DNA of 64,000 bases from Burkholderia pyrrocinia (lineage in GTDB: Bacteria > Pseudomonadota > Gammaproteobacteria > Burkholderiales > Burkholderiaceae), in the NCBI RefSeq assembly GCF_003330765.1, contig NZ_CP024902.1, positions 1,922,001 through 1,986,000 of the forward strand, in the 5' to 3' direction. A program made the translations under genes and the position numbers. Positions 19,122 through 27,804 of the stretch are shown here, one piece after another; the first letter of the stretch is position 1, and every line of letters begins with the position of its first letter. The notes under the pieces were generated by a model, which searched no databases, was not told the origin of the DNA, and was given only the letters and a program-made list of their open reading frames with translations.

Positions 19122-19283
19122 TGGCCGGCAGGTCTCCTGGCTGACAGGTCGGCGCCGGCTCCCGGCCTTCCCGGTCGAACCAGTGGCATGAGGGGGGAGA
19201 TCGGCTCGCTGTCTACAGTTGCGGGGGCAGCCACAGCGGCGCGCGGCGCGCCCTGTGTTCCCTCTTCGGCCCCGAAGGGCACC
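19122..19283 (-). promoter_or_regulatory. Cobalamin (adenosylcobalamin) riboswitch
   Basis: Read on the minus strand the conserved elements appear in order: GGTGCC near 19283, GAAGAGGGAACACAGG, the core GCTGCCCCCGCAACTGTA, GCCACTGG (the B12-box side), CCGGGAAGGCC, and finally CAGCCAGGAGACCTGCC at 19132-19148 (minus strand). This is a typical B12 riboswitch about 160 nt long. It ends roughly 10 nt before the first cobG start codon, so it can repress the cobGHI-cbiG/cobJ operon when cobalamin is abundant. It is not oriented to control cobL on the plus strand. Confidence 0.95.
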
Positions 19284-19503
19284 GGCGAACGAACGGCCGT
19301 AGGATACCCGATTTCGACCGCGGTTCGCGACCGGAAGGCCGTTCGCGACGGACGAAGCGGAGGAGGGTCCGGCGCCGGCGGGCCGGCAGATGAAACGCGG
19401 GATGGAACACGGTACCATGCCGTTTTTCGCAATGCGGACGGCTGCGCCGGCACTTTCACGGCCGCGCGGCGACACGATGGAATCGAACGATGGGGAAGGG
19501 TGC

Positions 19504-20760
19504 ATGACGGCGTGGCTGACGGTAGTGGGCATCGGCGACGACGGTTACGCGGGGCTTGGACGCAGCGCGCGCCGCGCGCTGCTCGACGCGACGCTGGTCG
19601 TCGGCGCGAAGCGGCATCTCGACATGCTGCCCGCGCGGCTGCCGGCCGCGCGCGAAGCATGGCCGTCGCCGTTCGATCTCGCGGGCGTGCTCGCGCGGCG
19701 CCGGTCGCCCGTCTGCGTGCTCGCGAGCGGCGACCCGATGCTGTTCGGCGTCGGCGCCACGCTCGCTCGCGCGCTTTCCCCCGACGAATGGCGCGTGCTG
19801 CCCGCGCCGTCGTCGCTGTCGCTGGCGGCCGCACGCCTCGGCTGGGCGCTGCAGGATATCGGCGCGGTATCGCTCGTCGGCCGCCCGCTCGCGACGCTGG
19901 CGCGCCACCTGCTGCCGGGCCGGCGCCTGTTCGTGCTGAGCGCCGACGGCCGCACGCCGGCCGCCGTCGCGGCCGAACTCGTCGCACGCGGCTTCGGACC
20001 GACGCGCATCAGTGTCTTCGAACATCTGGGAGGCCCGCTCGAGCGGCGTCTCGACGGCCTCGCGCAGGACTGGAACGTCGACGAAACGGCCGCGCTCAAT
20101 CTCGTCGCGCTCGATTGCCAGGCCGGCCCCGACGCGCCGCGCCGCGCGCTCACGCCCGGCCTGCCCGACGACGCTTACCGCCACGACGGCCAGCTCACCA
20201 AGCGCGACCTGCGTGCGATGACGCTCGGGCGTCTCGCGCCCGCGCCGGGCGAGCTGCTGTGGGACGTCGGCGCCGGCAGCGGCTCGATCGGCATCGAATG
20301 GATGCGCGCGCATCCGTCATGCCAGGCGATCGCGATCGAAGCGCATGCGGAACGGCAGCGCTTCATCGAGCACAACCGCGACGCGCTCGGCGTACCGGGC
20401 CTGCAGCTCGTCGCCGGGCGCGCACCCGATGCGCTCGCGGGGCTTGCCGCGCCCGACGCAATCTTCATCGGCGGGGGCGCCACGGCGCCCGGCGTGCTCG
20501 ACGCATGCTGGTCGTCGCTGAAGCCCGGCGGCCGGCTCGTCGCGAACGCGGTCACGCTGCAGGGCGAGATGGCGCTCGCCGCATGGCGCGATGCGCACGG
20601 CGGCACGCTCACGCGCGTGTCGCTCGCGCATGCCGAGCCGCTCGGCCGCTTCGACACGTGGCGGCAGCCGTTGCCCGTGACGCTGTACGACGTGCGCAAG
20701 CCCGACGCGGCGGCTTCAACGAACGCGACCGGCGCGACGGACGCAACCGGCCCGACGTGA
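19504..20760 (+). CDS. cobL: Precorrin-6B C5,15-methyltransferase (decarboxylating) CobL
   Basis: A 418-residue two-domain enzyme. The N-terminal CbiE part ([13 protein letters not shown], then [17 protein letters not shown]) methylates C5 or C15. The C-terminal CbiT part carries the SAM motif [16 protein letters not shown] and performs the other methylation with decarboxylation of the ring-C acetate. The ATG at 19504 follows GGAAGG and begins [11 protein letters not shown], as in the family. The A of its TGA is the A of the next ATG. The promoter lies in the 19284-19503 stretch shared with the divergent riboswitch operon. Confidence 0.96.
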   Translation: MTAWLTVVGIGDDGYAGLGRSARRALLDATLVVGAKRHLDMLPARLPAAREAWPSPFDLAGVLARRRSPVCVLASGDPMLFGVGATLARALSPDEWRVLPAPSSLSLAAARLGWALQDIGAVSLVGRPLATLARHLLPGRRLFVLSADGRTPAAVAAELVARGFGPTRISVFEHLGGPLERRLDGLAQDWNVDETAALNLVALDCQAGPDAPRRALTPGLPDDAYRHDGQLTKRDLRAMTLGRLAPAPGELLWDVGAGSGSIGIEWMRAHPSCQAIAIEAHAERQRFIEHNRDALGVPGLQLVAGRAPDALAGLAAPDAIFIGGGATAPGVLDACWSSLKPGGRLVANAVTLQGEMALAAWRDAHGGTLTRVSLAHAEPLGRFDTWRQPLPVTLYDVRKPDAAASTNATGATDATGPT

Positions 20761-21848
20761 TGCGCGACGAAACCCACGAACACCCCGCGCCGCTACGCTT
20801 CGGCTATACGACCGGCAGCTGCGCGACCGCGACGTCGCTCGCGGCCGCGCGCCTGCTGCTCGCGGGCCGCGCGGACGACGCGGTCGAGATCGTGCTGCCG
20901 AAGGGCCAGCGCGTGGTGATGCGTCTCGAGTTCTGCCGGATCACGGCCGACGGCGCCGAAGCCGGCACGATCAAGGATGCCGGCGACGACCCCGACGTCA
21001 CGCACGGCGCGCTGATCTTCGCGCGCGTCGCGCTCGCGGCGACGCCCGGCGTGCGCTTTCACGCGGGGCCGGGCGTCGGCACGGTCACGCGCGCGGGGCT
21101 GACGCTGCCGGTCGGCGAACCGGCGATCAACCCGGTGCCGCGCCAGATGATGACGGCGCACCTCGATGCACTCGCGGCCGAGCATGGCTATGCGAGCGGC
21201 TTCGACGTGACGATCGGCGTCGACGGCGGCGAGGCGCTCGCGCTGAAGACGATGAACCCGCGCCTCGGCATCGTCGGCGGGCTGTCGATCCTCGGCACGA
21301 CCGGCATCGTGCGGCCGTTCTCGTGCTCGGCCTATATCGCGTCGATCCACCAGGGCATCGACGTCGCGCGCGCGAACGGCATCACGCATATCGCCGCGTG
21401 TACCGGCAACGCGAGCGAGGACGCGATGCGTGCGCACTACCACCTGCCCGACATGGCGCTGGTCGAGATGGGCGATTTCGCGGGCGCGGTGCTCAAGCAC
21501 CTGCGGCGCGCGCCGGTCGCGCGCCTGTCGATGTGCGGCGGCTTCGGCAAGCTGAGCAAGCTCGCGGCCGGCCACCTCGATCTGCACAGCCGACATTCGA
21601 ACATCGACCTGCCGCTGCTCGCGCAATGGGCGGCCGAGGCCGGCGCGAGCGATGCGCTGCAGGCCGCGATGCGCGCCGCGAACACGAGCCAGGAAGCGCT
21701 GAAGCTCGCGCACGCCGAAGGCGTGCCGCTCGGCGATCTCGTCTGCGCGCATGCGCTGCGCGTCGCGCGCGACATCGTGCCGCCATCGGTCGCCGTCGAG
21801 ATGTTCGCGATCGACCGGCAGGGCCGCTTCGTCGGGGAGGCGCGATGA
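20760..21848 (+). CDS. cbiD: Cobalt-precorrin-5B C1-methyltransferase CbiD
   Basis: A 362-residue C1-methyltransferase. [20 protein letters not shown] at the N-terminus, [26 protein letters not shown] in the middle and [20 protein letters not shown] are CbiD signatures. It substitutes for CobF, absent here, and is usually listed with the anaerobic route. The start overlaps the cobL stop by 1 nt (TGATG) and the stop overlaps the cobK start (ATGA), so the three genes are tightly coupled. Confidence 0.95.
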   Translation: MRDETHEHPAPLRFGYTTGSCATATSLAAARLLLAGRADDAVEIVLPKGQRVVMRLEFCRITADGAEAGTIKDAGDDPDVTHGALIFARVALAATPGVRFHAGPGVGTVTRAGLTLPVGEPAINPVPRQMMTAHLDALAAEHGYASGFDVTIGVDGGEALALKTMNPRLGIVGGLSILGTTGIVRPFSCSAYIASIHQGIDVARANGITHIAACTGNASEDAMRAHYHLPDMALVEMGDFAGAVLKHLRRAPVARLSMCGGFGKLSKLAAGHLDLHSRHSNIDLPLLAQWAAEAGASDALQAAMRAANTSQEALKLAHAEGVPLGDLVCAHALRVARDIVPPSVAVEMFAIDRQGRFVGEAR

Positions 21849-22576
21849 GCGCGCGCATCCTGCTGCTCGGCGGCACCGGCGACGCGCTGAAAATCGCGCG
21901 TGCGCTTGGGTCCCATCACGTCTATAGCCTGGCCGGCCTCGGCAAGGTGCCCGACGACCTGCGCTGCGACGTGCGCGTCGGCGGTTTCGGTGGCGCCGCC
22001 GGATTGGCCGCGTATCTTCGCAGCGCCGGCATCGGCCTCGTGATCGACGCGACCCATCCGTATGCCGCACAAATCAGCGCGAATGCCGCTGCCGCGACGC
22101 GCGACGCGGGCGTGCCGCTGTGGGCGCTGCGTCGCGCGCCGTGGGCGCCGCAACCCGGCGACGACTGGCGAATGGTCGACGACTGGGCCGGCATCGAGGC
22201 CGCGCTCGCGCCGTTCAGGCGGCCGTTGTTCACGCTCGGTCGCGAACCGCTCGCGCATCTCGACGCGATCCCGCCGCACCAGTTCTGGCTTGTGCGCTGC
22301 CTCGACGCGCATCCCGGCAACGCGCGCGCGCAGATCGTCGCCGCGCGCGGGCCGTTCACGCTCGACGGCGAGCGCGCGCTGTTCGCGCTCATGGGCGTCG
22401 ACGTCGTCGTCAGCAAGAACAGCGGTGGCGCGGCCACCGAGGCCAAGCTCGACGTCGCACGCGAACGCAGGCTGCCGGTCGTGATGCTGCGCCGGCCGCC
22501 GCTGCCCGACGCCGACCGCGCGTTCGACTCGGCCACGGCGCTGCTCGACGCGCTCGATCCGGCCGCACGCGCGTGA
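21845..22576 (+). CDS. cobK: Precorrin-6A reductase CobK/CbiJ
   Basis: A 243-residue NAD(P)H-dependent reductase that saturates a bond in precorrin-6A. The N-terminal [17 protein letters not shown] is a dinucleotide-binding turn, [16 protein letters not shown] is diagnostic, and [20 protein letters not shown] is the conserved C-terminal block. Length is normal. ATGA overlap with cbiD; 43 nt then separate it from cobM. Confidence 0.95.
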   Translation: MSARILLLGGTGDALKIARALGSHHVYSLAGLGKVPDDLRCDVRVGGFGGAAGLAAYLRSAGIGLVIDATHPYAAQISANAAAATRDAGVPLWALRRAPWAPQPGDDWRMVDDWAGIEAALAPFRRPLFTLGREPLAHLDAIPPHQFWLVRCLDAHPGNARAQIVAARGPFTLDGERALFALMGVDVVVSKNSGGAATEAKLDVARERRLPVVMLRRPPLPDADRAFDSATALLDALDPAARA

Positions 22577-22619
22577 CGCTGCGCGGCCGGTCAACCAACG
22601 AATTGACGGAGATTTTTCG

Positions 22620-23348
22620 ATGACGGTGTATTTCATCGGCGCGGGCCCCGGCGACCCGGAGCTGATCACGGTGAAGGGCCAGCGCCTGGTGCGCACCTGC
22701 CCGGTGATCCTGTATGCGGGCTCGCTGGTGCCGGCGGCCGTGCTCGACGGCCATCGCGCGGAGCAGGTCGTCAATACGGCCGAGCTCGACCTCGACGAAA
22801 TCGTCGCGCTGCTCGCCGGCGCGCATACGAAAGGGCAGGACGTCGCGCGCGTGCATTCGGGCGACCCGTCGCTGTACGGCGCGATCGGCGAGCAGATCCG
22901 CCGCCTGAAAGCGCTCTGGATTCCCTACGAAATCGTGCCGGGCGTGACGGCCACGGCCGCGTGCGCGGCGACGCTCGGTGTCGAGCTGACGCTGCCCGGC
23001 GTCGCACAGACGGTGATCCTCACGCGCTTCGCGGGCAAGACGACGATGCCGGAAGGCGAAGCGCTCGGCTCGCTTGCCGCGCACCGCGCGACGCTCGCGA
23101 TCCATCTCGGCGTGCGTCATCTCGCCCGCATCGTCGACGAAGTGCTGCCGCATTACGGCGCCGCTTGCCCGGTCGCGGTGATCTATCGCGCGAGCTGGCC
23201 CGACGAAGCGCGCGTGACCGGCACGCTCGCCGACATCGTCGGCAAGGTGCAGGGCACGCCGATCGAGCGCACGGCGCTGATCCTGATCGGACGCGTGCTC
23301 GACGCCGAAGGGTTCGCGGATTCAACGCTGTACGCGAGCGCAGGCTGA
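22620..23348 (+). CDS. cobM: Precorrin-4 C11-methyltransferase CobM
   Basis: A 242-residue SAM-dependent methyltransferase adding the C11 methyl group to precorrin-4. YFIGAGPGDPELITVKGQRLV, VARVHSGDPSLYGAIGEQIRRL and PYEIVPGVTATAACAATLG are the class motifs. GGAG sits 9 nt before the ATG. It is the last gene of the plus-strand cob operon. An orphan protein-like reading frame follows its stop in the same register. Confidence 0.96.
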   Translation: MTVYFIGAGPGDPELITVKGQRLVRTCPVILYAGSLVPAAVLDGHRAEQVVNTAELDLDEIVALLAGAHTKGQDVARVHSGDPSLYGAIGEQIRRLKALWIPYEIVPGVTATAACAATLGVELTLPGVAQTVILTRFAGKTTMPEGEALGSLAAHRATLAIHLGVRHLARIVDEVLPHYGAACPVAVIYRASWPDEARVTGTLADIVGKVQGTPIERTALILIGRVLDAEGFADSTLYASAG

Positions 23349-23552
23349 TCAAGCGCGCGCCGGCCGGCGTTCGGCGCGCCGTTCGCGGATGTCTGGATCG
23401 CAACCTGGAAAGAAACGCATTGGCCGGGGCTGAAGCCGAAAAACACGACCGAGCACACATCGGTTTCCGTGACCTTGCCGGCAGGGCAGGATCCTGTTGC
23501 CGCCGGCAAGGCGCTGCGCGACAAGGTGTCTTTCTGCGAGCCGGTCAACTGA
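23349..23552 (+). pseudogene. Orphan 3' coding fragment after cobM
   Basis: Between the cobM stop and 23552 the same frame is open for 67 codons and reads like real protein near its end (DVWIATWKETHWPGLKPKN, later GKALRDKVSFCEPVN) with normal GC-rich codon choice. There is no ATG, GTG or convincing TTG start at its 5' end, so it cannot be an intact gene. It looks like the C-terminal remnant of a deleted gene. The family is not recognised. A minus-strand ORF over the same bases has less protein-like composition. Confidence 0.45.
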
Positions 23553-23631
23553 GCGGCGACCGAAGCAGAATGGCAGTTGCGTATTCACCAACCTGCCATT
23601 CCGTTCGACGCTGAACGGATGACCGCCCGCG

Positions 23632-24810
23632 CTAGGCCCGCGCAACACGCCGCGCCAATCTCGGCGCAAAACCCGCCGCCAGCGCGAACAGCGCGACACA
23701 CAGGCACTCCATCGCCACCCACGCGGGCGTCAGATCCGCGAGATGCTGGCGCACGACGCCAGCCGCGAACGGAAACAACCCTGCGATCAGGTAACCGACA
23801 CCCTGCACGAACCCCGTCAGCGACGCGGCATCGGCCGGCGTCGCCGCATGGTCGACCGTGACGATCAGCGACAGCGGAAACAGCGCGCCGATCCCCGCAC
23901 CGAGCAGCAGCGCGGCCGGCAACGCAAGCGTTTCGGGTGCGGCCAGCATCACCAGCAATCCGGTGAAGAGCGACGCGATCGCCGCATGCAACGCGGGCCG
24001 GCGATCGGGCAGGCGGTCGATCGTCGCCGAGATCGTCAGCCCCGCGACGACTTCCGCGAGCGTCACGCCGCCGAGCAGGCTGCCGGCCGCCGTCGGCGAC
24101 CAGCCGAGCCGCATGTAGTACGGCGGCAGCCAGGCGAGCACGAGCGTGTACGCGCCCGTCGCGATGCCGAAGAACAGCGCGAGCCGCCATGCGCGCGGCG
24201 AGCGCGACGGCTGCGCATGCGACGCCGAAGCCGGCCCGGTGGCGAGCGCATCGCTGCCGCGACTGGCCAGCGGCCACGCGAGCGCGGCCACCGCGGCCGG
24301 CAGCGCCCAGCCCGCGAGTGCGGCGAGCCAGCCCCAGCGGGCCGCGGCGAACGGCGCGACGACGCTCGCGAGCACCGCGCCGCCCATGATCGACGTCGAA
24401 TAGACGCCCATCGCGCCGCCGATCCGCGTCGCGAAATGCGCCTTCACGAAGCCGGGCAGCAGCGCCTGCACCATCGCGATCCCGACGCCCGCGCAGCAGG
24501 CGCTCGCGAGCAGCAGCCACGCGTGCTGCGCGCCGACGCGCGACACGCAGGCCAGCCCGATCAGCGCGACGCCGAGCCCTACGCCGCCCGCGATGCCTGT
24601 CAAACGCTGCAGGCGCCGCGCACTCAGCGCACCGAGCCCCATCAGCAGGATCGGGATCGTCGTCAGCAGGCTGGCCGCGCCGTCGCCGATGCCGGTCGCG
24701 CGCTGGATCATGTCGAGCAGCGGGCCGACCGCGGCGAGCGCCGGCCGCAGGTTCAGCCCGACGAGCACGATGGCGGCAAGCCGCCATCCGGGGGAAGTGA
24801 AGCGATTCAT
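23632..24810 (-). CDS. CynX/NimT-type MFS transporter
   Basis: A 392-residue inner-membrane transporter with 12 hydrophobic segments. The start LAAIVLVGLNLRPALAAVGPLL is typical of the CynX/NimT subfamily (cyanate or 2-nitroimidazole transporter relatives), though the substrate here is unknown. The ATG at 24810 matches the family N-terminus. It is divergent from a MarR gene, and two MarR-type palindromes lie between them, so its expression is probably ligand-inducible. Confidence 0.9.
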   Translation of the reverse strand: MNRFTSPGWRLAAIVLVGLNLRPALAAVGPLLDMIQRATGIGDGAASLLTTIPILLMGLGALSARRLQRLTGIAGGVGLGVALIGLACVSRVGAQHAWLLLASACCAGVGIAMVQALLPGFVKAHFATRIGGAMGVYSTSIMGGAVLASVVAPFAAARWGWLAALAGWALPAAVAALAWPLASRGSDALATGPASASHAQPSRSPRAWRLALFFGIATGAYTLVLAWLPPYYMRLGWSPTAAGSLLGGVTLAEVVAGLTISATIDRLPDRRPALHAAIASLFTGLLVMLAAPETLALPAALLLGAGIGALFPLSLIVTVDHAATPADAASLTGFVQGVGYLIAGLFPFAAGVVRQHLADLTPAWVAMECLCVALFALAAGFAPRLARRVARA

Positions 24811-24871
24811 CGATAGGCCCTCGGTGTCGGTGCACGGCATCCGTCCGGGTGTCGTGCGTTTTCATGTAAAG

Positions 24872-24917
24872 TGTCTCGACATCAAGATAAATGCCAATTT
24901 ATCTCGACGTCAAGATA
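24872..24917. promoter_or_regulatory. Two MarR-type operators in the divergent promoter
   Basis: Two nearly identical 18-bp sites lie 28 bp apart centre to centre. One is TGTCTCGACATCAAGATA (24872-24889) and the other is TATCTCGACGTCAAGATA (24900-24917). The second is a near-perfect palindrome (TATCTCGA/TCAAGATA, 7 of 8 pairs). They sit between the CynX-like gene and the MarR gene, 23 nt before the latter, and resemble the TATCTTGA-type half-sites of several MarR proteins. Confidence 0.7.
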
Positions 24918-24939
24918 ACTGGTGGGCCGAGGAGGGTTA

Positions 24940-25455
24940 ATGGATCGAGCCGCGCATGCGCTCGCGCAATGGCGCGCCGAGCGTCCGGATCTCGACGCGT
25001 CGTCGATGGTCGTGATGGGACGGCTGCAGGAAGCCGCGCTCGTGATCGCGCGCGACCGTCTCAATCCGCTGTTTGCGCGCTACGGGATGCAGCCGGGCGA
25101 ATTCGACGTGCTCGCGACCTTGCGGCGCGGCGGTGCGCCGTTCGCGCTGACGCCGACGGCGCTGTACGACGCGCTGATGATGTCGTCGGGCGGGATGACC
25201 GCGCGCATCGACCGGCTGCAGAAGGCCGGCTGGGTCGAGCGCCGGCCGAACCCGGCCGACGGGCGCGGCACGCTTGTCGCACTGACGGAAACCGGCCGTG
25301 CGCTGATCGACGCCGCGGTCGTCGCGCACATCGACAACCAGCGCGCGATGCTGGCGGCGCTGTCGGACGCGGAACAGGCGCAGTTGTCGAAACTGCTGGA
25401 AAAGCTGCTGGCGGGGCTGGCCGACGGTGCGCCGGAAGGGCCGGGCGGAACGTAG
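24940..25455 (+). CDS. MarR family transcriptional regulator
   Basis: A 171-residue winged-helix dimer of the MarR family: LNPLFARYGMQPGEFDVLATLRR in helix 1-2, recognition segment ALYDALMMSSGGMTARIDRLQKAGWVER, wing NPADGRGTLVALTETGR. The ATG at 24940 has GGAGGG 4 nt upstream and is preferred to one six codons earlier. It probably represses itself and the divergent transporter through the twin operators just upstream. Confidence 0.93.
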   Translation: MDRAAHALAQWRAERPDLDASSMVVMGRLQEAALVIARDRLNPLFARYGMQPGEFDVLATLRRGGAPFALTPTALYDALMMSSGGMTARIDRLQKAGWVERRPNPADGRGTLVALTETGRALIDAAVVAHIDNQRAMLAALSDAEQAQLSKLLEKLLAGLADGAPEGPGGT

Positions 25456-25565
25456 CGTCAGCGAAGGTTGGCGCGTATGCGCCGGGCGGAAGGAAGCCGC
25501 GCCCGCCGCGCAAGGCGGCGGGCCAGGCAAATCGTGGGCCGCACGCCGTACGCCCGCGCGGCCGG

Positions 25566-26270
25566 TCAGTCGCGTGCCGGGATGTTGAGCCCGCGCGCGA
25601 CGGCCGGACGCGCGACGAACGCGTCGAGTGCCCGCGCAACGTGCCGGAATTCGCTGAAGCCGACGAGATCGCCCGCTTCGTAGAAGCCGACGAGGTTGCG
25701 CACCCACGGGAAGATCGCGATGTCGGCGATCGTGTACGTGTCGCCCATCACCCACTGGCGGTTAGCAAGATGCGCATCGAGCACGCCGAGCAGGCGCTTC
25801 GATTCGTCGACGTAGCGGTCGAGCGGGCGCTTGTCCTCGTAGTCGCGGCCGGCAAACTTGTGGAAGAAGCCGACCTGGCCGAACATCGGCCCGATGCCGC
25901 CCATCTGGAACATCACCCACTGGATCGTTTCGTAGCGGCCCGCGAGATCCTTCGGGATCAGCTGGCCCGTCTTGTCCGCGAGATAGATCAGGATCGCACC
26001 CGATTCGAACAGCGCCAGCGGCTTGCCGTCGGGGCCGTTCGGATCGATGATCGCCGGGATCTTGTTGTTCGGGTTCAGCGACAGGAACGCGGGCGACAAC
26101 TGGTCGTTCGTGTCGAAGCGCACGAGGTGCGGCTCGTACGGCAGGCCGGTTTCCTCGAGCATGATCGACACCTTGACGCCGTTCGGCGTCGGCAGCGAAT
26201 AGAGCTGGAGACGGTCGGGATGCTGGGCCGGCCACTTTTGCGTGATCGGGAAGGCGGACAGGTCGGGCAT
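25566..26270 (-). CDS. Glutathione S-transferase, YfcG/YghU (Nu-class) type
   Basis: A 234-residue cytoplasmic glutathione transferase-like protein. The thioredoxin-fold N-terminus contains LYSLPTPNGVKVSIMLEETGLPYEPHLV and PNNKIPAIIDPNGPDGKPLALFESGAIL, matching the YfcG/YghU class that acts as a disulfide-bond oxidoreductase with glutathione. The C-terminal helical domain includes RQWVMGDTYTIADIAIFPW. The ATG at 26270 is chosen by family alignment; upstream in-frame sequence is non-conserved. Confidence 0.92.
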   Translation of the reverse strand: MPDLSAFPITQKWPAQHPDRLQLYSLPTPNGVKVSIMLEETGLPYEPHLVRFDTNDQLSPAFLSLNPNNKIPAIIDPNGPDGKPLALFESGAILIYLADKTGQLIPKDLAGRYETIQWVMFQMGGIGPMFGQVGFFHKFAGRDYEDKRPLDRYVDESKRLLGVLDAHLANRQWVMGDTYTIADIAIFPWVRNLVGFYEAGDLVGFSEFRHVARALDAFVARPAVARGLNIPARD

Positions 26271-26431
26271 GAAGGTTCGCTCGTCGAAGTGGATGATCCG
26301 CGCTCCGCCGTGCCGCCGCGCTCGCGCACTCCGCAGCGCAACGGCGGGGCCGGAGCGCGCCGAAAACGCCCACTGTAGCCGATCCCCGGAATCGATGCAG
26401 GCGCCGGCCGCGCGCGCCCGGCGCCACACCG

Positions 26432-27556
26432 TCAGAAGTTATGCCGCAGCCCGACCATCGCGGCCGTCGTCCCGACGCCGGGCGCGACCGGCTGCCCGTA
26501 CGCGAGCATCTGGTCCATCGTGCCGCGGTTGTTCACGTGGCCGACCTGCGCATAGACCATCGTCCGCTTCGACAGGCTGTAGTCGGCCGCGAGCACGACC
26601 GCCGTCGACCGGTTCGCGGAACGGTTGCGGTCCTTCAGGTAGTACACGGCGGAGGTCACCTGCAGCGCGGGCGTGAAGCGATAGCCGACGCCGGCCGACA
26701 GCATGTCGAGGTTCACCTGGTCCGCATGCGCGGGATTCCTGCCGTTGCCGTACGACGCCGACACCGAAAAATCGCGGATCGTGTATTTCGCGCCGACGTA
26801 GATGAAGCGGTTGTTGTCGACGCCGGTCGGCGCCACGCCCGGCGCCGGATTCGTGTCGTGGCCGTTGTAGTAGACGGCCGACGCGTTCAGCCCGTAGTTC
26901 GCATACCTGAGCACGACGGATTCGCGCGTGCCGCCCTGGAACTGCCCGGCGACGCCGCCCGGCGCGTACTCGAGCGCGAGCGACGCGCCCGCAAACGTCG
27001 GCGACTGGTAGACAAGCGCATTGCTGTCGTACAGCGCGCCGATCGAGCCGTTGGTGCTCGTCCCCGGCCAGCCGGCCGCGGTGTTCAGGCCGAGCCACGC
27101 GGTCAGCACGCTGCCGAAGAACTGCGCGTTGCGCACGTCGGTGTCGGCCATCGCGTAGATCATCGGCACGATCTGGCGGCCGGCCGTGAACGTGCCGAAC
27201 GGGCCCGATACGCCGAGCGACGCGACCTGGTTGAAGATCGCGACGGCGCCCGGCGTGTCGCTCAGTTGCAACTTGCCGGTGCCGCTGTCGAACGATCCCT
27301 GCAGCTTGAAGTTGACCTTGTAGCCGCCGCCGAGATCCTCGCTGCCCTTGATGCCCCAGAAGCTCGAATAGATGCCGCCGTCCTTCATGCGGAACACCTT
27401 GCCGGTATTCGGCGCGGTCGGGCTGAACGACGCGGCCGACGTGCTCTGGTACAGCAGGCCCGTGTCGACCACGCCGTAGAGCGTGACGGAGGATTGCGCA
27501 TGCGCGAGCGCCGAACAGCCGGCAAACGCCGCGAGCGCGGCCAGTTTCATCTTCAT
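26432..27556 (-). CDS. Outer-membrane porin (Gram-negative OmpC/F-like)
   Basis: A 374-residue trimeric 16-strand porin. A signal peptide (MKMKLAALAAFAGCSALAHA) is followed by QSSVTLYGVVDTGLLY, the standard N-terminus of Burkholderia porins, and the SSFWGIKGSEDLGGGYKVNFKLQ and FGTFTAGRQ blocks. The protein ends in RHNF, the C-terminal Phe needed for outer-membrane insertion. It is monocistronic; permeant solutes are not predictable. Confidence 0.94.
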   Translation of the reverse strand: MKMKLAALAAFAGCSALAHAQSSVTLYGVVDTGLLYQSTSAASFSPTAPNTGKVFRMKDGGIYSSFWGIKGSEDLGGGYKVNFKLQGSFDSGTGKLQLSDTPGAVAIFNQVASLGVSGPFGTFTAGRQIVPMIYAMADTDVRNAQFFGSVLTAWLGLNTAAGWPGTSTNGSIGALYDSNALVYQSPTFAGASLALEYAPGGVAGQFQGGTRESVVLRYANYGLNASAVYYNGHDTNPAPGVAPTGVDNNRFIYVGAKYTIRDFSVSASYGNGRNPAHADQVNLDMLSAGVGYRFTPALQVTSAVYYLKDRNRSANRSTAVVLAADYSLSKRTMVYAQVGHVNNRGTMDQMLAYGQPVAPGVGTTAAMVGLRHNF

Positions 27557-27804
27557 CGAAGTCTCCAGATCGTCATGGACCGGACGGGATCGAGCCCGTC
27601 CGGGTAAAGCGGGGAACCATCGAGGCAGGCGGGACGGCGTGACATGCGACGCCGGTGCGAGCCGTGCGGAAAGACTACGCAACGTCGCGCGGCCGCTCCC
27701 CCCCATGCGCGGGGGGCAGGGTTGCGGAGAGTCGAAGGGGAGGTTGGGGAGGCGCCGCTGCGACGGGCTGCCGGCGGCCGGCTCAGGCAGGTGTCAAGGG
27801 GGTG

